Source: CAWGMT01 sp963823675
GTDB taxonomy: Bacteria > Planctomycetota > Planctomycetia > Isosphaerales > Isosphaeraceae
Assembly: GCA_963823675.1 (NCBI GenBank)
Contig: CAWGMT010000012.1
Coordinates: 1,054,001-1,118,000, forward strand
Length of the DNA stretch: 64,000 nt
Direction of reading: 5' to 3'
Positions 53,696-63,165 of this stretch are shown in pieces (position 1 is the stretch's first letter; each line of letters begins with the position of its first letter). A program made the translations under genes and the position numbers. The notes beneath the pieces were generated by a model. The model saw nothing but the letters and a program-made list of their open reading frames with translations. It was not told the origin of the DNA and did no database searches.

Positions 53696-54976
53696 TCAGG
53701 CGGTTGCGCTGTCCAGCGGGCTCCGCCAGATCGGCTGGGTCGGGAACAAGATGCGCGCGGCATCCAGGGCCGTACTGGTTGACGCGATGAATCCCTCCTC
53801 GTCGGCCGCGGCGGTGATTCCGGTGTGCCCCATCACGAGCCGCACCAGGGCCGACGCCGTTAGAGTCAGGTGCCGCCGGCTCAGCTTATCGGGCTCGACC
53901 CGCGAGTGCTTCTTGTTGACATGAATGAGCCATCGCTTGTCGTCCCAGGTGACGCCCAGCTCCACGGGCAGAGGACAGCCTGCCTGCGTCGCCCGCCGCG
54001 CCAGTTCGGGCAGGATGCATTTCAGCAGGCCCCGCAGGTCGGCGATGTGATACATCGAGACGGTCCCCTCCACCGAGTCCTGGTCATAAACCCGGCCCGC
54101 CGCCGCGCGAACTGCCTCGATCGCCGGATGATCGACGGGCGCGTGGACGGTGACCTCGGGGTAGGCCCGCTCGAGAGCCTCGGCCCGGATCCGCCCCAGG
54201 AGCGACTGGAGCGCCTGGGGATAACCAGGGTCGAAGGCAATCTCCAGGACCTTATGGTCCTTGCTGAACGCATAGCCACGCACAGTCTCGCCCTGGCAGG
54301 CCACCCAGATCACGTGAGCGTATCGACGTCCGATGATCCACCGCCAGTATTCCTCGGACCGCGCGACCGTACCGGTCGTGGTGGCATATTGTTTCTCGTA
54401 GAGCGACATCAGGTCGCCAAGCTCGACCTGGCGCCAGGGACGGACGTGCCAGACACCCCCACGGGCTTCCAGCACGCCGTCACCCACTGCCGGCAGGTTG
54501 CGGCTCATCGTCTTGGCAAATGTCTGCCGGCCGCACACGCCCCAACCCAGCGGCCGGTAGAACTGCGGCATCCCCGTCGTCAGGGCCTGAACGACGATAC
54601 CACTCTCCCGTGCTCGCTCACTCGCCAGACGCATCAAGTTCTGGGCAAACCCCATCCCTCGAAATTCCGGCAGCGTCCCGACCCACATCACGCCGTTCAT
54701 CGGTACCGCGACCGATCCAAAACGGATCGTCCGCTCGGTCATGTGAACGTGGCTGACGATCCGGCCTTCGACCTTGGCCAGCAGCCGTTGATCGGGACGA
54801 TAGCCCGGATCACCGAGCGCGCCGAGAAACGACTCACGGTCCGGACCGTGGAATACGTGCAACAGTGTTTGATAGATCGCTTCGTGGTCCGCCTCGGTTC
54901 CGAGACAATACTCGACCGAGCCACGGCGGAATGGGAGGCGACTTCCCGGCGCAGGGGCTTTCATCAGATCGACCAT
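53696..54976 (-). CDS. GNAT family N-acetyltransferase with SCP2-like C-terminal domain
   Basis: About 426 residues from ATG 54976; ATG 55060 would add 28 residues with no better ribosome site. The GNAT core has VGTLPEFRGMGFAQNLMRLA (acetyl-CoA loop RGxGxA-like) and LTTGMPQFYRPLGWGVCGR. A second GNAT-like half (about 195-300) contains WRWIIGRRYAHVIWVA. The C-terminal domain, about 330-426 (LPVELGVTWDDKRWLIHVNK), is the sterol-carrier-like module of Eis-type acetyltransferases. It is cytosolic. Substrate unknown; related enzymes modify amines such as aminoglycosides or lysines. Confidence 0.82.
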   Translation of the reverse strand: MVDLMKAPAPGSRLPFRRGSVEYCLGTEADHEAIYQTLLHVFHGPDRESFLGALGDPGYRPDQRLLAKVEGRIVSHVHMTERTIRFGSVAVPMNGVMWVGTLPEFRGMGFAQNLMRLASERARESGIVVQALTTGMPQFYRPLGWGVCGRQTFAKTMSRNLPAVGDGVLEARGGVWHVRPWRQVELGDLMSLYEKQYATTTGTVARSEEYWRWIIGRRYAHVIWVACQGETVRGYAFSKDHKVLEIAFDPGYPQALQSLLGRIRAEALERAYPEVTVHAPVDHPAIEAVRAAAGRVYDQDSVEGTVSMYHIADLRGLLKCILPELARRATQAGCPLPVELGVTWDDKRWLIHVNKKHSRVEPDKLSRRHLTLTASALVRLVMGHTGITAAADEEGFIASTSTALDAARILFPTQPIWRSPLDSATA

Positions 54977-55179
54977 AGTAGGGACTTGCCGGCGCAACCG
55001 GCCGTCCGCTGGGTCCCAGGGATGTTCCACGCGTGTCGATACACGCCGACTCGCATTCATTGTAAAGGCTCGCTAGGCGCTGTGCCGGAAAAAAAAGTCA
55101 GAATCGTCCCCATTTTTTCCGAGACGGTTCCGTTGACAAGCAAAGGTTTTGCGGATCTTGACGATCACACGGTCATACT

Positions 55180-56846
55180 CTACGACAACCGGCTCATCGA
55201 AAGCCCGCCCCGCTGATCCTCAGCCGTAACCCACTGCGCCCTCGTGGTTTCCCCGAAGAGGCGCCGCAATCGCTCCGCGGAATGCAACACAAAGGCGAAC
55301 TCGCGGCTTCGAGCGACACGATTGGACCGTGCCCGCTCCCAAGCCTTCGACCGCAACGCCGACCACCCAACCCGTTGCTCCTCCACGAATGACTGCAACA
55401 CTTGGTTGCATTCGCGGATGATCTGCCACCGAGCCACGCGCTGCCGATGGGTATCGACGCTGCCACCAATGGCCTGACGCTTCGCCCTAATCCAATTACG
55501 AGCCTCCTCGTTAAGTGGTTCAGACAAATGACGATCGGGATTGTACTCAAGATCGCGCAGGTGACGGTCAATCGAGGCAATGTCAGCAGGGCTCGTCTGT
55601 TCCTGGGGAAGTCCCAGCCACACGGTCATCGACACGGTGAGGAACTCCGGAGGCTCGATTCCCAGGAAGAGCCGCATGATCTCGTCGCCGAGCTCGTCGT
55701 ATTTGGACCCGCCGATTCCGTGAATGAACAGGTCGCCCAGGAGCAAACGGCTGTACATAGTGGTCAACAGTGCGCGGGTGCGCAAACGGAGGGAACGTGC
55801 CGGCAGCTCCCGCAGCCGCTCGACCGCACAGCACGCCTGCCCTTCCGGCGTCAAGGGCAGCTCGATCAAGATCTCGTCCTCGCCGGCGATTCGCAGCTCC
55901 ATGAAGCGGCCGCGCTGGCGGGCGAGAAGTGCGCGGCGCCGGGGCTGCTCGACGCGCCAGACCCAGAACGGCGCCTCCAGCCAATCACCCTGGCGCGCAG
56001 CGCCGCGACCGGGTGGTTGCGGCTCCGGATGCCGTGGGCCGCGCGGTACTCGAGGAGCGCGGCGTTGTGCACCCGGCGATATCGCGGAAGCTGTGCCAGC
56101 AGGTGCGACGCAAACCAAAGGAAGCTGTCGCTCTCGCAGATCGTGCTTAAGGGCAACTCGAGGTTGTCGACTCCCCAGGATGATTCCAGCTCGTGGCGGG
56201 CAAGCGCGAACCGCAGGCCGACCGTGCCGACATCGCCGCGGCGAGCAACCACGCGAGGCCAGAACTCGTCGAGGATGGGATCGGCGACGAGGTTGCCCAT
56301 GACGAGCCTGACCCGCTCGGGAAAGCTGGCGAGCTGGTTCTCGTTGGTCGCCACCCAATCTTCATAGGGCGTTTCGCTGCCCCAACGATCAAACTCGACG
56401 CGCTCGGTTTCAACGAGATCGCCCCGGGCCCGTGGGACCTCGATCGACGAAGATTTGGGAATGTCGTTGTCCACCACCAGATTCAGGCCCACTCCCCCAG
56501 AAGAGTGGGCGGCCGCAGCCGTGATGAAGTTCTTGACCCAGACGCCGGGATGGAAGAGCTCGGGCTGGTGGCCGGTCACCACCAGCGGAATCGACGATGG
56601 CCGGGCAACGGCCAGATCGAACCGCGGAGAGTCGAGCCCATGGCCGGCCAGAAAACCGCGAGCCAGCCCCAGTACTTCCTCGCGGGCCTTCTGGCGCAGA
56701 GTATCAGCGCGCCGGCCCTGGAAGTCGTAGTCCCATGTCGATAAACGCGCCGCGTTCTCGGCAATCCGGGCGATTGCCGCCGATGGACCAGGCTCCACCA
56801 GCAGGCCGCCGTCGAAGGGCGGTGCGACCGGCCGGCGCGCCGTCAT
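55180..56846 (-). CDS. Conserved planctomycete hypothetical protein, one-base frameshift
   Basis: From ATG 56846 (MTARRPVAPPFDGGLLVEPG) the frame covers VVTGHQPELFHPGVWVKNF, NLVVDNDIPKSSSIEVPRA and ICESDSFLWFASHLLAQLPR. Near 55990-55998 one base is missing, and the other frame continues GDWLEAPFWVWRVEQPRR, LLGDLFIHGIGGSKYDELGD and EIMRLFLGIEPPEFL to the stop at 55180. The joined protein has about 555 residues. VTGHQPELFHPGVW and HGIGGSKYDE look like conserved catalytic or nucleotide-handling motifs, but I cannot name the family beyond its planctomycete pattern. The start overlaps the glycosyltransferase stop (ATGA), so expression is coupled. Confidence 0.75.
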
Positions 56847-57562
56847 GCGGGACACCCGTGCGGCGCCAGGAGGCCGGCGGATTCCAGCGCGGCCTGGAAG
56901 ACCCGCCGATAATGCGCCAGCCGCAGCGCCGCGTCGTCGAGCGCGCCGCCAAAGGCGCGCGAAAGGTCGAGATAGACCAGCGGAACCGACTCCTCCACGA
57001 TCGAGAGCCCGTGCGCGACCGCCTGAACCCACACCTGAATCGGCATCGCATAGCCAAGGTCGGTGATTGCAAAGTGCCGCAAGGCCGAAGTGCGATATGC
57101 CTTGAAGCCGCAAAAGGCGTCGGTCAAATTCAAGCCCAGGCATTCGTTGAGCCAGCGCGTGACCTCGACGTTGATTCGCCGCCTGTCCTCGGGCGGCCGC
57201 TGGCTGGGATCAAAGCTCTGCAAGTAGCGGCTGCCAGAGACGATGTTGGCTTCGGCCAGGCGCGACCCGATCCGCGGAATCAAAGCCGGCTCGTGCTGCC
57301 CGTCGCAGTCGAGTGTCACGACCCCGTCATAGCCGCCTTCGATCGTGGCCTCGAACGCCGTCCGCAAGCCGGCCCCGTAACCCAAATTGCGAGGGTGCCG
57401 GATGGTGCGTACCGCGGAAAAGTCCTGGAGCAGCAGCGGTGTGCGATCGGTCGAGCCGTCATCGACGACCAGCACGTCGGAGGCATATTTGAGCACCTCG
57501 GCCAGGACGCTCGGCAGGTTGGGCTCTTCGTTGTAAACAGGAATCGCGGTGAGAAGGCGCAT
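56843..57562 (-). CDS. Family 2 glycosyltransferase (dolichyl-phosphate mannosyltransferase-like)
   Basis: About 239 residues from ATG 57562 (MRLLTAIPVYNEEPNLPSVL). The GT-A fold has VLVVDDGSTDRTPLLL (donor binding), LDCDGQHEPALIPR (DxD-like metal site), NIVSGSRY and DAFCGFKAYRTSALRH. It transfers a sugar from a nucleotide donor to a lipid carrier or similar acceptor. There is no C-terminal membrane helices, so it is the soluble DPM1-like form. Its stop overlaps the start of the unknown 555-residue gene, implying a linked function in envelope or glycan synthesis. Confidence 0.88.
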   Translation of the reverse strand: MRLLTAIPVYNEEPNLPSVLAEVLKYASDVLVVDDGSTDRTPLLLQDFSAVRTIRHPRNLGYGAGLRTAFEATIEGGYDGVVTLDCDGQHEPALIPRIGSRLAEANIVSGSRYLQSFDPSQRPPEDRRRINVEVTRWLNECLGLNLTDAFCGFKAYRTSALRHFAITDLGYAMPIQVWVQAVAHGLSIVEESVPLVYLDLSRAFGGALDDAALRLAHYRRVFQAALESAGLLAPHGCPA

Positions 57563-57981
57563 ATTCAAAGGAGACGCATGGTCAAACAAGAGAGAATCTC
57601 TGCACCGCCCCCCTTTCCTCGCCGGGCCGAAGCAGGAGAGAGAAGATGCCCAAACGTAGACCGAAATCCAGCGCCCCGCGGAGGGGGCCCGTCGAGTGCA
57701 AGCCTCTGGTCAGACGTTCCGTGGCGACTCCCGCGCTTGCTGGCAACCGACTGACCAAGCTTGGACATTCTAAGTCACAGAAAGTCAAAGTCAACGGGGC
57801 GGGCTTGGCGTTGCCGGGGGGACGGATCGCCTTCTCACCTTGGACCATCTTGCCTTCTTGAGTGGGTTCTTTCGTCCCAAGCTCACGTCATGGTATCGTG
57901 AACGCAATCGTTGACCGAGACACCGTCTTGCCCTGTCTGATTTGCGCGAGGAAGCGCAAACATCACACCAGGAGGTCGGCA
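57563..57981. other. Divergent intergenic region
   Basis: Between the glycosyltransferase (minus) and the Wzz-like gene (plus), so it should hold two promoters, but none can be placed with confidence. Open frames here show no domain. Confidence 0.4.
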
Positions 57982-58989
57982 GTGAAGATCCGGAAACCAA
58001 TTAGACTCGTGTCCTTTCCGCTCGCCTTGATCGCGGTGGGAGGCGCATTTGTCATCGGGCGCCTTCCGGCCCTACGTGCGGAACAGACATCGGGCCAGGC
58101 TCCCAGCGCCTTGTTGCTTGTCGCCCGCCACCCGCCTTACGTGCTGTTCCGCAATGGCGACCGAAGCGCCCCGCCCGGCGATCAAGCGGACGATTACAGA
58201 CGTTTCCAGGAGACCCAACGTGCGCTGATCAAGAGCCGGCTCGTCGTCAATGCCGCGTTACAGGATAAAGGTGTTTCTCAACTGGCGTCGGTCAAGAGCC
58301 GCACCGATCCGATCGCCTGGCTCCAGCAAAACCTCGAGGTGAGTCGCCTCGAGGACTCGGAATTGCTTCGGATCTCGCTCTTGCCAGCCTCAGGCGCCAG
58401 CGGCGCGGAGCAGGCGGTAATCATCAACGCGGTCGCAAGGACCTATCTTGACCAAGTTGTCAATGTCGAAGTTAAACTACGAACGGCACGCTTGGAGCAG
58501 CTCAAGAAGCTCAAGATGAAGTACAACGAGATGCTGAGGGAGCGGCGGGAGGTCATCCGCAATCTCCCGTTGACGGTGGGCTCGGATCCGGTCACGGCTA
58601 TCGAGAGAGAAGCCCTGCGAACCCTCTACCAGAACGTGATGACCCAGCGCCTCCAGCTCCGATTGGAGCGAACCGAAGCGGAGACTCTGCTCGCACGTCG
58701 TAAGAAGGCCGCGAACGAGCCAGACCATAAGGAGATCGACCAGATCGAGGACCGGCTCGCGGGCCTGATTGCTCGCCAGAAGGTTCTTGATGAAGAGCGG
58801 AACACTGTGCGCGAGGCGCTAACGACCAGCCGGCATAACACGCTCGATTTGGAAGACTTGAAGGAAGACGTTGCACAGATGAAGGAGAGCGCGCGGAGGG
58901 TCGGTGCCGAGGTGGAGGCGCTGACCATCGAGCTCGGCGCCCCTCCGCGCATCCGCTTGATCGACGCGGCCGAATCGTCCGCTCAATGA
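57982..58989 (+). CDS. Wzz/chain-length-determinant-like membrane protein
   Basis: About 335 residues from a GTG at 57982, chosen for AGGAGG about 7 bases upstream. The annotated-looking longer frame from ATG 57862 adds 40 residues with no ribosome site. An N-terminal membrane helix (LVSFPLALIAVGGAFVIG) is followed by a Wzz-like segment (RFQETQRALIKSRLVVNAAL, SRLEDSELLRISLLPASG, AVARTYLDQVVNVE). A long coiled coil occupies about 140-310, with a short C-terminal RIRLIDAAES. It lacks the second helix and the kinase of full Wzc proteins. It probably helps set polysaccharide length or scaffolds an exporter (inference). Confidence 0.7.
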   Translation: MKIRKPIRLVSFPLALIAVGGAFVIGRLPALRAEQTSGQAPSALLLVARHPPYVLFRNGDRSAPPGDQADDYRRFQETQRALIKSRLVVNAALQDKGVSQLASVKSRTDPIAWLQQNLEVSRLEDSELLRISLLPASGASGAEQAVIINAVARTYLDQVVNVEVKLRTARLEQLKKLKMKYNEMLRERREVIRNLPLTVGSDPVTAIEREALRTLYQNVMTQRLQLRLERTEAETLLARRKKAANEPDHKEIDQIEDRLAGLIARQKVLDEERNTVREALTTSRHNTLDLEDLKEDVAQMKESARRVGAEVEALTIELGAPPRIRLIDAAESSAQ

Positions 58990-59130
58990 AATGAGCAGTT
59001 TTCACCGAGCGGCCCTCCCCTGCCGCCAGCCGGAAGCGGATCAGCCCCCCCTTGACCGTTTCACCGGCAGCCCCCTAGCATAAACGGGAGGTTTCTTGAT
59101 GCATCATCCCAATACTACCGGCTGAGTCTG

Positions 59131-62100
59131 ATGACCGAAATTCAAGGCGACCAATCTGTTCGAGAAGATCAATCACAACACGCGCCGCCGACCGGCGAGA
59201 CTGTCGCAAGCGACGCCGAGAGCGAGACCGAGGCCCCGCCCGAGCCGTGGACGCCTGAGCGCGTCACCGAATGGAACAACTATTTCGATGTCTACGTGAT
59301 GCTGGCGGCTCTCCTCCTGATCTTCGTGGCCTCATGCAATTATGTGACCGACGCGCATCTCTGGCTGCATTTGCGGACCGGGCAGGTCATCGCCGACCAG
59401 ATGGCGCCGGTGACGACCGATATCTACTCCTATACACAGAGCGATCAGAGCTGGGTCAATCTGCCCTGGCTCTTCCAGTGGTGCGCATGCGGCGCTCTAC
59501 AACCTGGTCTCGGGGCTTGTCCCGGTCAACCCGGTCGATACGACCGCAAACCGGGCCGGCACCGAGCAAATCGCCGTCGGCGCGCTTCGTCGTGCTCTGC
59601 GCCTTGGTGCGGCTGGCGACGGCCGTGGTCTTGCTCCGGATTCGCCACTGGGGCCCCGGTCGATGGTGGTCGGCGATCTGCGTCGCCCTCGCATTTGGTG
59701 TGATCTACCATCCCCTGCTTGGCACCATGGTCGGAGGAATCAGCGGGGCGGCGTTCGTTGCGCCGGCAACATGGGGCCAGTTTCTGCTCGCGCTCGAACT
59801 CTTGATCCTGTTCCGGGGTTTCAGCCTGGGACGGGGAGGCACGCTCTGGTTCCTGGTCCCGCTCTTCGCGCTCTGGGCCAACATCGACGAATCCTTCTTC
59901 ATCGGTCTGCTCATCCTGGCCGCGGCCGCCCTGGCGCTTGCTCGATGGGCGCGACGCGTCCGTCTGGAGCGAGCAGAAGACGACGGCAGACGACCGTGAG
60001 GACGTGGCTGAGAAGACCAGCGCCCGGAAACCGGCCAAGGCGAGCACCGCGTTGGTCGTGCTGGCCCTCTCCGCCATCGCCGTCCTGGCCAATCCCTTTA
60101 CCTATCATGCCTATTCGACCGCTCTGGAACCTTATTTCAAGCTGTTCGAGCCGGCGACGGCGGTGACGACGATGGATCTCGTGTCGTTTTTTGGGCCAGG
60201 CATCCGGACCCAGGTCGGCCCCGATTACTGGTATCTGCCGGCGTTTTACCTGGTGCTGATCGCGGTGGGAATCGCGTCGTTCCTGGTGAACGCCCGGCGC
60301 TTCGCCTGGAGCCGCTTCCTCCCGTTCGCGGTCACGGCTGTGATCTGGGGGATCTTCATTCGCACCAACGCTCAATTCGGGTTGGTGTTCGCGACCGTGC
60401 TCGCCCTCAATGGGCAGGAGTGGTACCAGGACCGGTTCGGAACGCAGGGACGGCTCGGAAACGTGTGGGCAATCTGGTTGACCGGCGGCCGGCTGGTCAC
60501 GCTCGGGCTTCTCTTCTTCATCGTCATCAAGGACATCACCGGCTGGAAAAATACGCTGCCGGAGGTCAGGTTCGGGCTGGGGTTCCGTCCCGACGATTTC
60601 GCGTTCGAAGCGGCCGACTTCCTCAACAGCCACAACGAGATCGGCGGCAACATCCTCAACACGTCGATGAGCCAGGGCGACGTTTTGATCTGGAAAACGG
60701 CCTCCAAGCGCAAGACCTATGTCGACAGCCGGTCCAGGTTCTTCGATCAGGCGGTTCTGGAGGAATGGCACGCGATCCGCAAGGCGCTCAGCGAAGACGA
60801 TAAGGAGACCTGGAAGCCGTTGCTCGACAAGTATCGCATTTCCGCGGTCATGATCGAACCGGGCCCGGGCGGGGCGCCCAACACCTATCGCCGCCTGTTT
60901 TTGAGTACGAACTGGGTGCCGTTTTACGATGACGGCCAGATCGTCATGTTCGGCCGGACAGACGCGCCCGCGTCCGATCTGAGCGTCTTCAAGGCCAACC
61001 GGCTCGACCCCGACTTGCAGGCTTTCCGCGCGAGCCACCCCGTACCCGGGGCGGAGCGGCCCCCAAATCCCACCTCCTGGATGGACGACTACTTCCAGAA
61101 CCGCACGTTCAGCCGGCCCCAATCCCGCACCGAGTCGGCCCGCCGCTGGCTCGAGGGGCTGGGCCCCCTGAGCAGTTCGCCGGCAACCGAACCGATGCCT
61201 GAGCCGGCGCGATGTCTGCTCGCCATCCAGGAAGCCCGGATCGCCCTTTCCCGCAGTCCGGACGACTGGATCGCGTTCCGGCGCTTGAAGGACGCATACC
61301 GCTACCTGATGCAGCAGGAAGCGGCCCTGCTCGCCGGCATTGCGATCACGCCGGAGAATCAAGACCGCATCCGGATGCTCAATCCCCCAGTCGATCAAGT
61401 GATGCTCCGCTACCGCCAGAGGCTGACCGCCCTCAACAGTGCGATCGAGACCACGCCGCCGCCGTGGAACGCCCCCGCGCGGCGCGAGCTCGCGAGCCTG
61501 AACCTGGAGCTCTACCAGCTCTACCTGGTGCAGGCTCCAGAGACCTGGCGCGCGACCGGCTCCAGAAAGTGCTCGAGCTCAACCAGGAAGGCGATCTGCC
61601 CGCCGAGGCCGTCGCGCAGCTCCAGCAAACGCTCACCCAGCTCAATGAACAGATCAAAAAGCTGGAGGACCAACTGGAAGACCGTGTCCTCGAACGCCAG
61701 GCCGGGCCGGTCGAGCAAGCCAGCTTCGCGATGAGCCAAGGCGCGCCGGGGAAGGCGATCGAACAGCTTGTCGACGCGAATAGCTCGAACATCAGCCCCG
61801 CGGTCGTAAAACCGCAGCTCATCGATCTCTATTGCCATACCGGCCAGCCCGACAAGGCACTCGAGCTGCTCTCGGTCGGCGCAATTGACGACCCCAACCT
61901 GGGTTCGCAGCCCGGCGCGTCGGCCATGCGGCAGGGAATGGTCTACTTCCTCCTGGGCAACTACCCCTCGGCGGCAACGCTCTGGCAGGATCGCGCAATC
62001 CCCCGCCTGCGGTTCGACCGCAGCAACCGCGTGCTCGCCGCAGGCTCGGCGCTGTGCGCGGTGAAGCGATGCAGGCGACGAACACCTTTTTGGCCATACC

Positions 62101-62353
62101 GGGCACATTGAGCCAGCAGGGCTCATGGCAGTATGACCTGGGCCTCTGCAAGCTCGAAGGAGGGTTGCCCGAGGAAGCGGCCGACCACTTCACCAAGGCC
62201 CTCACCCTCGCACCCGACCTGGCCGTCCGGCCGATCGCGGCGTACTACCTCGAAAAGCTCGGCAAACCCGTGCCGCAACCACCCCCGAAACGCCCGGCGA
62301 CCAAGGACGCCGCCAAGACCAAGGACGCGAGCACGAAGACGCCGAAACCCTGA
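59131..62353 (+). pseudogene. Large membrane protein with TPR C-terminus, broken by about five one-base shifts
   Basis: Segments in successive frames make one protein of about 1070 residues from ATG 59131. The N-terminus is polar, then a helix (VYVMLAALLLIFVASCNYV), then SQSDQSWVNLPWLFQW-like QSWVNLPWLFQW. Shifts occur near 59485, 59583, 59960-59995, 61548 and 62060. Between them lie HAALYNLVSGLVPVNPVD, a set of about eight helices (GTLWFLVPLFALWANIDESF, FLPFAVTAVIWGIFIRTN, LVTLGLLFFIVIKDI), a soluble part (ISAVMIEPGPGGAPNTY), a coiled coil (LTQLNEQIKKLEDQLEDRVL) and TPR-like units (AADHFTKALTLAPDLAVRPI). Assembly indels or decay; the coding signal is otherwise continuous. Probably a glycosyltransferase-like or unknown membrane protein. 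Confidence 0.65.
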
Positions 62354-62373
62354 GCCGCTCGGTTCGTGGTGAA

Positions 62374-63061
62374 TTACTCGCCGACCAGGTCGACGTTATC
62401 GACCCGGCAGACGACGTTCCTGAAAATCGTCGTTGGTGGAGTATTCCCAGCCGATCAGGTAACTATGCGGCACGACCTTGCCCGAGGCCTTGTCGCGATT
62501 CGGGTAGAACATCGCCTTGTAGGGCTGACCGGCCAGGCGGCGGTTGAGATTGGCCACAAGTCCCGGCTGACTGAACACGCCGCCGTCGGTGAACTCATCG
62601 TTGGAGATCCAGAGCCCGAACGAAGCTTGGCCCGGGTCGAACTGTGTCGTCGAGCCGGCCTCGAGCGGAGGTGGCAGGTTCTTACCAGTCCGCAAGTCGC
62701 CGGCCGTGTTCTTGTACGTGTACGTCCAGAGCGGCATCTTCCTGGGCGCGGCTGCCGCCGGACGCGGCTCGGCATACCACCCGCCCCGGGTCCGCGACGG
62801 CAGCCCCAGAGCGATCACCGGGGTGAATTTGACCGGCCCAGGCCCCGCCTTGCGGAACAGCCCCGGCGCCGCCTCCGCGGTCGTCTTCACCGGGTTTTTC
62901 AGGTCGCCATACATCGAAAGCCCAAATTGCTCGCGCAATATGATCTCCCAGTCGGGTTCGCCCGGGCCAGGGGCCACCTTGGGCTGCTTGGGCGACTGAG
63001 CCCACAAACTGCATGCCACTCCCAATGGCAGCAAAGCGAAAAGCGCGGAATTCTTGTTCAT
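62374..63061 (-). CDS. Secreted hypothetical protein, frameshifted at the last codons
   Basis: From ATG 63061 (MNKNSALFALLPLGVACSLW) a signal peptide leads to WEIILREQFGLSMYGDLKNP and then GPVKFTPVIALGLPSRTRGG. The body ends GWEYSTNDDFQ. The native frame stops a few codons later, but one base over it reads DVVCRVDNVDLVGE and stops at 62374-62376, so an extra base near 62417-62420 is likely. About 229 residues when corrected. No enzymatic motif recognised; probably a cell-envelope or matrix protein. Confidence 0.7.
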
Positions 63062-63084
63062 ATTCAAGCCTCGCACAACGATAC

Positions 63085-63165
63085 TGGATTTTCGATCTTG
63101 GATTGGGCCTTGATCCTGGCTCGCACTGAATCCAAAATCGGCAATCCCAAGTCCAAAATCAGCTC
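63085..63165. repeat. AATCCAAAATC-type imperfect repeats
   Basis: AATCCAAAATCGGCAATCCC, then AAGTCCAAAATC and a mirrored GGATTTTCGATC lie between the secreted-protein and YfhO-like genes. Same type as 26440-26530. Confidence 0.7.

Noticed and set aside
59911..61398. A 495-residue open frame on the minus strand
   Set aside because: It is antisense to the membrane/TPR locus and has a composition typical of complement frames.
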